In this document: positions 1 through 10,279 of the stretch, one piece after another
Position numbering within the stretch: position 1 is the stretch's first letter
How the letters are laid out: the number at the start of each line of letters is the position of its first letter
Source: Flectonema sp. DT1601
Taxonomy: Eukaryota > Euglenozoa > Diplonemea > Diplonemida > Diplonemidae
NCBI GenBank assembly: GCA_964019425.1
Contig: OZ025854.1
Location: 62,001 to 126,000, forward strand
Length of the DNA stretch: 64,000 nt
Direction of reading: 5' to 3'
Made by a program: the position numbers and the translations under genes
The notes under the pieces: model-generated
What the model was told of the DNA's origin: nothing
The model's input: the letters and a program-made list of their open reading frames with translations, nothing else
Database searches by the model: none

Positions 1-473
1 AAAATACAAAGGAGGAGAAAATAAAACAGGTTATCTCAGAGTAACAGAAAGCATTCTCCGTGTGGGATTTAATTACAATTATTATGTTGAAAAACCGCCG
101 GGGGTCCAAAAAAAAAAAAAGTGAAAACAAAAAAAGGGATACTTGAATTGTTTTATTTTTCGCATCTCTCGATCGTTGTCCATAAAAGGAGAGATAGAGA
201 AAAACAAAAACAAGAGAAAAAGATTTCTTCGACGAACAGCATAAAACAATCATCTGCTACGAAAACTAAACAAGGGATCTTACAGGGGAAAATATTGAGA
301 TCGTAACTGAAAGAAAAAAAAAAAAAAAAAGAAAAAAAAAAAAAGAAAAAAAAACAATTTTCGGTATTCTGATATGAAAAAACAAAGAAATTAAATATAT
401 TTTAACAAAGAAAAAAAAAAAAAAAAAGCAACAATCCCACCTATTTTTTTTATTTTTTTCCCATATTGGTCCA

Positions 474-504
<31 letters not shown>

Positions 505-3500
505 TGTACTTTTTATCGCTGCCTTGCTGATAAATCAAAACGACAGAAAACGAGATCCTTTTTTTTTTTTTTTTTTTTCCCCGTTCGATAGTAGGGATTT
601 TAAACAAAAAAAAAGAAAAATGTTTTCGCGCACTGAAACCGTAAAAGATATATAAGTACGAGACACAACGTTGCGCTTCAAATGAGCACTTTAAGTGACT
701 TACTCACAGCGACAGAGGTCCCAATCCATAGCCGTTTCATGTGCCTGCCTAAACATTATTATTCTTATAAAAAAGTTTTCTTATTTTTTAAATTGGCCTT
801 TCAGTTCCTTTCGGATATTATTTTGGTTTGTTTGTTTTTATTTTATTTTTTATTATTTTTTTTTTTTGACCAATTTAGCAGAAAAAACGAGTAAATTCCA
901 AAAAAAAAAATAAAATAAAAAATGTTGCAAGGTTTTAACTGAAAATTTTTGGCTGAAGATTTAGTTTTTAAAGGGGAAAAAAAAAGGGGGAGATTCGCTG
1001 CAGTGAACTCACTGATCCGAATGTACGTTAGATAAAAGTAACCAAGAGTTACATAGGAAGGATGTCATCATTAATAGCTGGAAAAATAATCAATTTTTTT
1101 TTTTTTTTTTTTTTTACTGAAATTCAAAAGGCAGCCGTCAATGTCATAGGAAACAACACTCATAGCAAAGATAAAAGAACGAGGAAAAAAACAGTTGTAT
1201 TTTTTTTTGTTGACTAGACGGAATTGTGAAGAGCTAAAGAAAAAAGAATATTTTACTTTTGCCTTTTGCGTGCACAACCTGCCAGTCAGAATTATTTTTA
1301 AAAAAATATATCAGAATTCGAATTACTTGCAAACACACAGTCAGATGGGGTGAAACTTTGACAATGTAAAAAACAGTAACAACTTTAGGGTATTAAAAAC
1401 AAAATTAATATCAAGTACTTGACTGGAAAAATATTTGTAGTTGTTAGTCAAGGAAAAGGTCCGTTTAGAGAAAAAAGGAAAAAAACATAAAGGGAACTAC
1501 ATTTTTTTTTTTGTCTCATTGACCAGAAGGCGTTGTCGAATCTGGTAATTCGGGGACCACGTTGAGCGACTCATGCCCTGTAGTCCGTTACAACTTTACT
1601 TAAACAAAAAGTTAAAAAGAAAGAAAAAAAAAAACAATTCCTATTAGTTCGTGGCACAGTATTAGCGGCGCACTCTTTTGTTATAAAAACGAAAAAGTAC
1701 AACGCTTCGAACAATTCAATTGATATTCCCGTCACTTCCAACACTCAAAAGGAATAACAATCTCCCCGACATCCTTGACTGTCAGCGGCAGCGTAGTAAA
1801 TGACTGCAAATAAATAAATAATACCACTTGGAGGCCAATTGAACACAGTTGAGCGCCACTTGCCGTTACGAATATCAGTACTCACGAGTATGTAATTTAA
1901 ATGACTAAAAACGTCTTGAAAAACTTAACTATTGCCAACGATCACCAGGGAGGGAGGGAGGGAGGGAGGGCGGTCTTTTTGTCACTAACCGTATTTACTG
2001 GTTATTTGATGATACGATAAACTGTATTAAAAAGTAGTTTAAGATTGCGAAACCCATTTTTTAAAATATTTTAAACGAACCATCAAAAGAATCTAAAGAA
2101 ACATGATAACCCACATATACGGTCAACAGGCCGGTAAGTGGGAAAGTGCCACTCCCTCGCTACACTCCACTCCCCCATTAGCTGTCACGAATGTAAATCA
2201 AAATTCCCCACACAGATAGTCATTATAATTAAACTACCAGGACGACGGGATTGGGTGGAATAAAAAAAGGAATTCCAGGAGGTAAAATTTCATCCGCGTC
2301 CTCCCTGAAAAAGCCCAATCACCTGGTTTGCATCATTTTTTTTTTTTTTTTTTTAAAGGAATACACTGAGAAGAAAATACAATGGGGAAAAAACAATACA
2401 AAAATCTTTTACTGCGCAATCGGGACTACAACAGTAAGAAGAAAAGAAGAGAGGGAAAAAGTACCATCGTACTAAAACCACACTGACATAATTATAAAGG
2501 AAAAAAAAAAAGTATCTAGAAAAAAAAATAAACCAAATTAGGTTAAACAACGTACGCGCGCGTTTTTTTTTTTTTTTTTTTTTTTTTTTCTTAGAAATAG
2601 CTTATTGTTAGTAAAGAAAAGAAAAACTAATAATAACTAAAAAGATGTTGGTGGAGAAGAACTGTTTTTTTTTTTTTGCATTTTTGCAAAAGAAAAAGTG
2701 TAAATCAGTTTGTTTGATTCTTCCAAAAAAAAGGTTATTGCCACAGAAAGGGATTGTGGGGGAAAATAGGGGTTTTTTTTTTTAGCCATGAGAAGGGGGG
2801 ACTCCCTTAGTTTTCACTCACAAAAAAGAAGTGAGCGACACAAAACCCCTGGTTGTGGAAGTTTTTTTTCTTCCTTATCGTGAAGGCACAAATCTTGCCC
2901 AAGAAGCAAAAAAAAAAAAAAAAAAAAAAAAATTTAAATCGACAGGTGACTGTCCCTTAGACTTCATTGATTTTTCGTAAGTGCCAAGTCATTTGGAGGA
3001 CTTTCTTCACAAAAAAAAAAAAAAAAAGGAAAACAAAAAAAAAAAAAATAGCACAAACACACGATATTGAATCTCATAAGGATTTCACTAGTCACCTGAG
3101 TTCCTTAATTTCGGTAAAAATAAAAGAGAAATCCCCCCCCCTCCCACCTTCTCAAAAGAATAAAAGCTAAAAACACAACGATTCACAGGAATCAAAGAGT
3201 CTCTTGTAAGGGGGAAAGGAGAGTAACTGTGGCAAACAAAATAGAGAGCGAGAAACAAAAAGAAAGAAAGAAAGAACAAAAACACGCATTGTACCATAAA
3301 ACAATAAAATAATAAAAGCTCTTGTTAATGGGACAATTTATTAGATTTTTTCAGGGAAAGAGAAATCAGACGACCACTGACGTTGTGTGAAGTAGTCCCT
3401 TACAGAACTATCCATCAAACCATAAATTAATAATTAAATTTTTACCCAAAATAAAATACTAAACCTTATACCCTTGTTCAAAAGGAAGAGGAGCGACTCT

Positions 3501-5385
3501 TAACAAAAATTTGTTGTTAATTCATATCCGTACCGTCAAATAGTTTGTATCAAATATGTTTAGGACAATTTTTTTTTTTGGATTATTTTCGGAACCAATC
3601 CATTTCGTTGATCAGAAGGGTGGCGGCAAGACCAGCCGGATATGGAATTTTATGTTTTCTTTTTTTTTTTTTTTTTTTTTTTTTCCTCTACGAGGAGGGA
3701 TACCTACAGTGATATAAATAAATGTATTTGCATCAAAATATTAACATCAGTAATTTATGATACTTTTGTGATTAAGGGGAATGTATGTTCGATTTTGTAA
3801 AAATTACAACTTTGTTGTAATCACAAAAACATAAAAATAATTTAGCAGTAATATAATTGAAATTAAATGAAAACACAACGTAAAGGTTTTACGTTCTTTT
3901 TTCTTTTTTTTTTTTTTTCCTCCAATACCTTCTCGCCGTATCATATCTTTGTACTTCTTTTTTTTTTCATTATTTTATTTTGTTCTGTTTTTTTTTTTTT
4001 TTTGTAATTTGTATTTTGTGAAGAAGGGGGGAAAAAAAAAAAAAAAAAAAAAGGCAATGCAAGAGCGTATGAGTGTTGTTGTTATTTGATAATAGAAAGA
4101 AAACACAATTTGAACAGGTTAGTTTCTTTAACTTTATTTATTAGCAGCAGGCGTCTCTGAACACAGGCCGAATGCCCAGGGGTCAGCCTCCTACGGTGCT
4201 CTATTTTTTTTTTTTTTTTTTTTTTTCAACAGAAAGCAAGTAAAAAAAAGAGAATGGGGGGGAAAAAAAAGGGGAAAAAAAAATTGTAAGATTTCATTTT
4301 TTCTTGTACTCTCATCTGAGTTGTCGGACAAAGCCCGTCAACTGCTCATTTTCCCATTTCGTTTTGGAGAACAAAAATCACGAAACAGATCTCCATTTCT
4401 ATCACTCCAGACAACAGGGATAAATAAAACAGACGGATAGAAAATAATAACTTGCCCCCCATTATTAGATACTAACTTGGATAAATATATTTTTTTTTTT
4501 TTTTTGGAGAGAGATTTGTCATCATGTATTCTTATCTTCTCTCCTTTTCTAGTTTATTTATTTTTTTTTGCGTTCAAAAAAATAAAAATAAAAAATATTG
4601 CAGAACGTCCTTTTTTTTTGCTTTGGTTCACAGTTTTCGTGAGCAGACAAAACATCAGCGTTCGTAAAAATTCTTTTTTTTTTTTTTCCCCCTTCCTTTT
4701 TTTTTATTATTTTTCTTTGTTTTTTTTTTGTTTTTGCTCTTTTTTTGACAATTATTGGAAAAAAAATGGAAAAAGAAAGAAAAAAAGGGGGAAAATCCTT
4801 CGTTGGCACAATAAATGACTTTGATGATGCAAAAGAGCCTTTGGAGACAGAAAAAAAAATTCCCCTCTCCAAGCATCATCAAAGAGAAAAAGAGAAAAAA
4901 AAACAGACAACCAATTAGAAACAAAGCAACACCAAGGTGCTTTTTAAGCATAAAAGGCATTTTTAAATATTTATTTCTTAAAAAACAAAAAAAAAACGAG
5001 AACATAGTACAAAACAAGCAATTTTGAAAAAATGTTTTTACCATACTCTCAATTAAAAATTTTTGTGAAGGGAAAAAAAAAAAAAAAAAAAAAAAATCGC
5101 AGCTAAAAAAAAACGGCTGTACGAGCACGCAAGATGCTGCGATTTGAAAGGGAAAAAAAAAAAATGATATGGATATCATCAGGGCGCTCCTGAGAGCAAG
5201 TAAGACTACCTCAGTTTGCATAAATATAATGGAGATATGTAAACTTTACTCACAGGGACATCTCTGAAAAAAAAAAAAAAAAAAAAAATATCACAGCTCA
5301 AAAAGGCTATATGAGAGCGAACAAAAAAAACATGAAAAACTATTTATTTGATTATTTAATTTTATCTACTACTACCCAGGTGACA
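1..5385. other. Intergenic, AT-rich, homopolymer-laden
   Basis: No open frame here looks like a real protein; all candidates are translations of A or T runs. The stretch carries many homopolymer runs of 15-25 nt, a short GGGA tandem near 1950-1968, part of a dispersed repeat at 1743-1897, and a copy of the CCGCCGGGGG motif near 90-100 that also bounds the repeats at 54.4 kb. A GC-richer patch at about 4144-4200 resembles nothing I recognise. The region lies downstream of the DUF1152 gene and so holds its 3' UTR. Confidence 0.6.
1743..1897. repeat. Dispersed repeat R3, partial copy
   Basis: About 150 bp closely matching 62263-62427 in the same orientation, sharing long blocks such as the one around GTCAGCGGCAGCGTAG. 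The 62 kb copy continues into another repeat block (R2), so this is probably a fragment of a roughly 390-bp element. No coding capacity is shared. Confidence 0.75.
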
Positions 5386-7293
5386 TCACTGGGTACGGAA
5401 CATCCCAGGACCAGGTAATAACGTTCCAATTGTTGCCGCAGCTGCGGGCATTAACGGCGTGCCATCAGCCGCATGAGGAGCGGCCGTTGGTGGTGTAAAC
5501 TGAGCGGGTATGTAAGCCCTTGGGTTAAAAGGAGCCGGAATCGGGTGTGCTGGAATCAAATTGGCAGCAGTAATTTCCGTTGATATCGCCTGCTGTGGAA
5601 GAGCTACTTGAATAGGAATCTGTGGAGTGTATCCAACGGTACTGACAGCAGCAGCAGCCACATGAACGGGTATTGGAAGAGGTTGTGCAGCTCCACTCAT
5701 CCCAGATGAATTAGTCGGAGTACTCTCTCCACTGTTATCTTCATTACTTGGTGTGGGTTGAGCTAATGACTCTGTGGTTGTCAGGTTTCCTGTTCCGCTA
5801 GCAACATTACTACTCACTTTAGTACCATCTCTCCCAACTTCAACAGCGAGTAGAAGTCCTTTATCACGAAGTTGTTGTCTTCCCATTTGTAGCGCCATCT
5901 GTAAGTTTGGTAGCGCAGCATTATGGATCCACTGCGCGATGTATGAACGACTGATGACAACAGCCGGATCGAATGCCCAAACTAATGACATCAACGGCCA
6001 TACGAAGTCCCCCCTTGTTCCAAGAGGTCCATACTGACCCTCAATTGCACATCTGAAAGTACACATCGCCTCAGCGTGGTGAAGTGCTTCTCTGGAAGAT
6101 CTCATCGGAGCGCTTTCGTCAGCGTGCGGCTTAAAGTATCCAGGACCTGGTGGCTTAGCATCCATGTGATCAAGTAATTGAGCGTAGAAAGTCATCTGTG
6201 GAGTATTCGGTTCAAGAGAGACACATCCCCGGTACCCACCCATGTGAGTTAGTTCTGCTATGGCGCGGAATGAAGTGGCATCAGTAACACCAGCAACACG
6301 ATCAGCCCCCAAGTTCATATTTAATAAAAGTCTAATAGGTGACTCACCTCTATCCCATTCACAAGACACAACATATCTTCCTAACTTTGTCCCAGTTCTA
6401 TTGACCATGTTCGCGGCACCTTCGTGAGTACAAAATTCTAATGTTCCGTATCGCATCTTCCTTGAACCTCTCTTTCCATGACGAGGATCTGCCAGTCTCG
6501 CGTCTCGCAACTCTCCACTCTGCTTTGCAAAGTGGAGGACCTCATCATCAGATAATTGCGCATCGATTCCCTTTATGTGAACTCTCTTGTGACCCTTTTG
6601 ATCACCGAGAGACGCAACAGCAGCAATAGTGACAAGATCCTCAATAGGGTGACCAAGACATGCCTCATCTCCTCTCATGAGGGAGTCAGTACCCCCGTCA
6701 ATAGTAAGAAATCCCTGGCAACGATGTTTGTTTTGAACCCAAGATAAGAATTGAGACATACTCGGAACAGACCACCTTCTTGCATTACACGCGTACAGAC
6801 TGTGAGGTGCACAATTTGGATATTGTTGATCTAAGTACGTACAGAGATGTACTTCAGGCATGTACCTCGGGTTTGGATGAACAGAGCTGCTGGTAACACA
6901 ACGAACAACCGCACCATCAGATTCCCAACTGATTGGAGCTGATCCGAGATCAAAACCGTTAACGTCAGTAAAGCTGTTGGAGACAATGAGGATTTCCTTC
7001 CCCATGCGCTTCAGTTCGGGATATAGTATCATTGACTGTACAAAATCGAATCCTCCACCACATCCGATGAGAGCGACGGTCTTTACATCTGGTGAAGCAA
7101 TCTGCCGTAAAAATGTCGGCACGAACGAGCTGGTCATTGGCTTCTCCGGTGCTGCCGGCGCCGCCGTCGGTGGCTGAGCTTTGCCATCGTCGTTGGTAGC
7201 TTTACCTGCCTTCAGTTTTGTGATCTCCTCGTCCTTCTCCCTTAATTTCCTTCTGAGTTCTTCAATCTCACTTGTCTGAATGGGCACACTCAT
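5386..7293 (-). CDS. DUF1152 protein with inserted RRM-like domain
   Basis: A 635-residue protein of the DUF1152 family, whose biochemical role is not established. The N-terminus is a short coiled coil (EIEELRRKLREKDEEI). The family's glycine-rich motif ALIGCGGGFDF lies near residue 70 and is followed by LTIDGGTDSLMRGDE. The family fold resumes with GVTDATSFRAIAELTHMGG. Between them, about residues 234-313, sits an 80-residue stretch that looks like an RNA-recognition motif: VHIKGI as the RNP2-like strand and RYGTLEF as the RNP1-like strand. The C-terminal 200 residues are Pro/Ala-rich and of low complexity. The frame stays open upstream to a TTG at 7410, but a pyrimidine tract ending in TTCTTCAG at 7310 makes the ATG at 7293 the likely start after trans-splicing. 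Family call firm; RRM call moderate. Confidence 0.85.
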   Translation of the reverse strand: MSVPIQTSEIEELRRKLREKDEEITKLKAGKATNDDGKAQPPTAAPAAPEKPMTSSFVPTFLRQIASPDVKTVALIGCGGGFDFVQSMILYPELKRMGKEILIVSNSFTDVNGFDLGSAPISWESDGAVVRCVTSSSVHPNPRYMPEVHLCTYLDQQYPNCAPHSLYACNARRWSVPSMSQFLSWVQNKHRCQGFLTIDGGTDSLMRGDEACLGHPIEDLVTIAAVASLGDQKGHKRVHIKGIDAQLSDDEVLHFAKQSGELRDARLADPRHGKRGSRKMRYGTLEFCTHEGAANMVNRTGTKLGRYVVSCEWDRGESPIRLLLNMNLGADRVAGVTDATSFRAIAELTHMGGYRGCVSLEPNTPQMTFYAQLLDHMDAKPPGPGYFKPHADESAPMRSSREALHHAEAMCTFRCAIEGQYGPLGTRGDFVWPLMSLVWAFDPAVVISRSYIAQWIHNAALPNLQMALQMGRQQLRDKGLLLAVEVGRDGTKVSSNVASGTGNLTTTESLAQPTPSNEDNSGESTPTNSSGMSGAAQPLPIPVHVAAAAVSTVGYTPQIPIQVALPQQAISTEITAANLIPAHPIPAPFNPRAYIPAQFTPPTAAPHAADGTPLMPAAAATIGTLLPGPGMFRTQ

Positions 7294-7309
7294 AATGACT
7301 ACTCTGTTA

Positions 7310-7330
7310 CTGAAGAAAAACCAAACAGTA
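7310..7330 (-). promoter_or_regulatory. Predicted trans-splice acceptor
   Basis: On the minus strand a pyrimidine-rich tract (GGTTTTTCTTCAG) ends in AG 17 nt before the ATG at 7293. It decides the start of the DUF1152 gene, because the longer frame begins with TTG. Inferred from pattern only. Confidence 0.5.
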
Positions 7331-7480
7331 GTTAAAAAAGCAACAATAATTGTCAAAGAAATACATCTCCGCTGCAACTTTCTTTTCACCTGTGTGAGAA
7401 AAATTGGCAATAAGAAAAAAACGCACGATCAAACCGAGTCGTATCAAAGATAAGAAATGAAAAAAAAGATTCCGTCAGCA

Positions 7481-7562
7481 GCAGCCGTACCCAAGTGGTT
7501 ACGGGGCTCGCCTGCTAAGCGAGTGTGCTTTGCATGCGCAGGTTCAAACCCTGCCGGCTGCG
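7481..7562 (+). tRNA. tRNA-Ser (GCU)
   Basis: An 82-nt type II tRNA. The acceptor stem GCAGCCG pairs with CGGCTGC and the discriminator is G. The anticodon arm is CTCGC / CTGCTAA / GCGAG, giving anticodon GCT, which reads AGC and AGU serine codons. A long variable arm, as expected for tRNA-Ser, follows, then a T arm with the standard GGTTCAAACC box B. A run of six T at 7564-7569 is a good RNA polymerase III terminator. It is transcribed opposite to all flanking protein genes. Confidence 0.95.
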
Positions 7563-7563
7563 A

Positions 7564-7569
7564 TTTTTT
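7564..7569 (+). terminator. Pol III terminator of tRNA-Ser
   Basis: Six T residues directly behind the tRNA discriminator base, the usual RNA polymerase III stop. Confidence 0.75.
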
Positions 7570-7600
7570 CGCTCAGTCAAACTTTCCTAGAAGCCAAACT

Positions 7601-8062
7601 TTATGGGTTCTGATCAGCTGCTTTCATTGCCGATCTCCATCGCTCTACAGTAATATCCTCATAGCGCATGTTCAGGCATCCCTGGAACGCATTCATGCCT
7701 TCAACAGATGTCCCTCTCTCGTGCATGCGAATCGCTTCAAGCCTGATCAGGGCTTTCTGGATCGCTTCACATACCACGCCACTAGCATGTGCGACTGGAA
7801 GCAGTGTTTCCACCACTTCATGCAGTGTGTTGCTTTCTTGTGACACAACAGGGAAAGGACCATACCTGGTCTCAATAATGTCAGAAATTCTTTCCAGTCC
7901 CTGCGTCTCATAGACAGAGGAACGCCAAGTCACCACCCGACGTATATCTATTTTACTGCGCTTCACACTTATGAATTCATCATCTTGGAAGGGACGTTTC
8001 TCATTAGCTGGTATTTCAGGCACTTTTGCTTCGCCTTTGTGTGGTTGCGGTTTTGTTGTCAT
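7601..8062 (-). CDS. Unknown protein, 153 aa
   Basis: I do not recognise the family. The first 40 residues are polar and basic with a possible nuclear localisation-like patch (VKRSKIDIRR); the rest is predicted helical (RISDIIETRYGPFP, VVCEAIQKALIRLEAIRMHERG). No signal peptide or membrane segment is visible. The open frame extends to a GTG at 8149, but a CCCCTTTGCAG acceptor at 8087 leaves the ATG at 8062 as first start codon. Amino-acid composition is balanced, unlike the homopolymer frames nearby, and it sits in the same-strand gene series, so I take it as real. Confidence 0.7.
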   Translation of the reverse strand: MTTKPQPHKGEAKVPEIPANEKRPFQDDEFISVKRSKIDIRRVVTWRSSVYETQGLERISDIIETRYGPFPVVSQESNTLHEVVETLLPVAHASGVVCEAIQKALIRLEAIRMHERGTSVEGMNAFQGCLNMRYEDITVERWRSAMKAADQNP

Positions 8063-8308
8063 TTTTTTGTACAACCAGAAAAAAACCTGCAAAGGGGTGG
8101 ACAGGTGGAATTGTATTAAACTGTGAAACAACGTGTCGTTTGCAAGCACATGTGTTTAGTGTTTGGACCTGTTTTGGATTGGTTGTTATCACAATTTATC
8201 CTTTTTCCTTTACTAAATTGGAATGATGTGTAAATGAAACAGATTTCAGAACGAATCTAAAACCAAACTGAAAGGAACGATATATTGAACTGTTGAGGAA
8301 CTAGAAAA

Positions 8309-10021
8309 TTACGCATAACCAGAGAGCCGCAGAGCAGCCTTTCTGCGCTGTTCTTCTGTCCTCTTGGGAAATATCGGCGACACGTTGTACACATATGTGC
8401 TAAGTAAGGTGTTGAGCTTTACCTTTTTGTGATGCTGTCTGTAATAGTAAAGACGACAATTAGAAGAAAGTTCCTCTTCTGAAGTGAGTTTGCGAGTGGC
8501 CCGCTTGGGAATCCAGCGTTCAGCAAGCTCTTTAGTCATTAGAGTAGACTCATCTATCGCTTGGTGAAACAATCGTTGGTTAAGTGTTCGTGTGGAGACT
8601 TGTTGGCCTTTGCTGCTCGCGGTACTAGAAGTGGCTTTTAGTTTAGTTTCATGGTTAGCAACACGAGAATCGTTGTTCATCTTGAGGCGCTCACAGAAAT
8701 CACTTTGTTGCAAATAAGTCAGCTTTTTAACTTTTTTGCTCTTGCAAACTTCCCCTTCAAGAAGTTTTGCTAAAAAGTTTGTTCGGGGCTTCAAAAGGCT
8801 CTCAGAAGTGTTCAATATCTTCTTGGACTCCTTTGCAACAGTTGTTGGAGCTGCCGCTTCCTCTGCCTTCTCGGAAGTGTAGTACATCTTAGCAAGGCGA
8901 TAGTTTTTCTTACTTCTAGGTGTTAGCACTTCTCGGGTTATTTTATTGTTATTCGCCACAACCAATGCAGTCTTCTTCACAGGTGAGGTTGGAGGGGAAG
9001 TCCCAGGCGTAGCAATTGGAGAGGATTCTTTCTTTGCAGGGCGCTTTATCGCTGCGGCAAACTGTGAGCGAGCGTTTCTCAGATCCTGTGCTCGTTTATT
9101 GAGTGCCGTGCACTCGGCTCGCCTTCTTTTAGACTCTTCTGCTCTGAGGGCTTTGCTGCTTCGGATTGAAGTTTCTTCCTCAGCAGTCAGGTTCTTGTCT
9201 TTGAGCTGTTCATCAATACATTGGAGTTCATCAGCGTACTGTTCTTCCATTGATTGAAGCTCTTCATATTTTGATAGCAACTGTGTGCTGGCTATTTCAA
9301 ACCCGTCGATGTCGCTGTCTTGCCTGCAAGAGTCACATTGCAATTCTAACTCAGCAATAGCCTGTCTAATTTGCTTTATTTCTGTATTCTTCTTAAGAGT
9401 TTTGCTATTCTTTTGTGTTTTCAAGCTGGCGATTACTTGAAGCTTCATCCTGGCTCGTAAAAGAGACTTCGTTTCCTCAGATATACGACGTACAGAGTAG
9501 TTTGAGGGTCTGATAACAGGTTTTAGTGTCTGTTGTTCTTTTCGAACAATTTGCACAGAAGCATTTGCAATACGCCCGCGGATGCCTTGTTCTTCCGAAG
9601 GAGATAGTCGAGTGGCTTCTTCTGACCACCATCTGTCAAGAACTGCTTGTTTTAGTGACAAAGAGTCCAGCTGCCACTCAATGAGATCTATTTGTGATTT
9701 CAGTTCTGTTTGTATTTCTTGAGAAAGATTTGGTTGAGTTAAACTGCTCTTTACTTGCGCCATCTTTTTCTCCAACTGACAACTCTGTTCTTTGTATTGC
9801 TCTCCTTGTGACACGTACTTGTCCTGACATTGCTGAGACTTATCCAACAACACGAATATCTTCCCCCATCCCTTGGCGCTGGCTAACTCCTTTCGAACAT
9901 TAGCTTGTACTCGAATCGTACCAAAGCGTCGACATGACATTTGTCGCTCTAATGTCATTGCTGTCAAGTTGCCTGTTGAAAAACTAACCGTTTGAGAAAG
10001 AAACACAACACTGCAATTCAT
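8309..10021 (-). CDS. Coiled-coil protein, 570 aa
   Basis: A long, charged protein with coiled-coil stretches over roughly the first half (EQYKEQSCQLEKKMAQVKSS, DEQLKDKNLTAEEETSI and others), a basic region and a Pro/Thr/Ser-rich hinge (ATPGTSPPTSPVKK) near the middle, then a helical C-terminal part. No enzyme motif is visible; a cytoskeletal or scaffold role is a guess. The frame is open up to a GTG at 10165, but a strong pyrimidine-rich stretch ending CTGCTATAG at 10072 is followed by the first ATG at 10021 in frame, which I use as the start. If instead the upstream 48 codons are an exon tail, the protein would be longer at its N-terminus. Confidence 0.75.
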   Translation of the reverse strand: MNCSVVFLSQTVSFSTGNLTAMTLERQMSCRRFGTIRVQANVRKELASAKGWGKIFVLLDKSQQCQDKYVSQGEQYKEQSCQLEKKMAQVKSSLTQPNLSQEIQTELKSQIDLIEWQLDSLSLKQAVLDRWWSEEATRLSPSEEQGIRGRIANASVQIVRKEQQTLKPVIRPSNYSVRRISEETKSLLRARMKLQVIASLKTQKNSKTLKKNTEIKQIRQAIAELELQCDSCRQDSDIDGFEIASTQLLSKYEELQSMEEQYADELQCIDEQLKDKNLTAEEETSIRSSKALRAEESKRRRAECTALNKRAQDLRNARSQFAAAIKRPAKKESSPIATPGTSPPTSPVKKTALVVANNNKITREVLTPRSKKNYRLAKMYYTSEKAEEAAAPTTVAKESKKILNTSESLLKPRTNFLAKLLEGEVCKSKKVKKLTYLQQSDFCERLKMNNDSRVANHETKLKATSSTASSKGQQVSTRTLNQRLFHQAIDESTLMTKELAERWIPKRATRKLTSEEELSSNCRLYYYRQHHKKVKLNTLLSTYVYNVSPIFPKRTEEQRRKAALRLSGYA

Positions 10022-10071
10022 TCCTTTTGGTAAACTTATCAAAATTGCTTCAACAGGCAATTCACTACTTC

Positions 10072-10106
10072 CTATAGCAGGTTTGGAAGGGAAACAGAGA
10101 TAGGGA
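10072..10106 (-). promoter_or_regulatory. Predicted trans-splice acceptor
   Basis: On the minus strand a C/T-rich run (CTCTGTTTCCCTTCC) leads into CTATAG, 51 nt upstream of the ATG at 10021. It decides that start against the longer frame that begins with GTG. Pattern-based inference. Confidence 0.45.
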
Positions 10107-10279
10107 TTAGGTATGGTACACAAAGTTATTTGTAGTTCGGGAAGCAGCCTTGTTGCAGTGGCCACTTTCGGCTCCCAGCGGGTGCCTTCAGAACTTTAAT
10201 AATACAGAAAAAGGGCAAACCTGCTATTGTGTCACCATCGTACAAGGACAATATTAATAATCAAAGAAGTGATAACACC

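Noticed and set aside
4144-4200. GC-richer patch with GGCCGAATGC, at first glance like part of 5S rRNA
   Set aside because: Flanking sequence does not follow 5S rRNA and no promoter boxes were seen.
1-5300. Several open frames of 60-190 codons, some with repeated Phe or Lys
   Set aside because: They are translations of T and A runs on either strand, with no balanced composition, family motif or acceptor.
7294-7410. N-terminal extension of the DUF1152 protein with a hydrophobic stretch resembling a membrane anchor
   Set aside because: The frame begins with TTG and contains a strong acceptor; the hydrophobicity comes from the pyrimidine tract.
10022-10165. 48-codon extension of the coiled-coil protein
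   Set aside because: Starts with GTG and is interrupted by a better acceptor; kept only as a possible exon tail.
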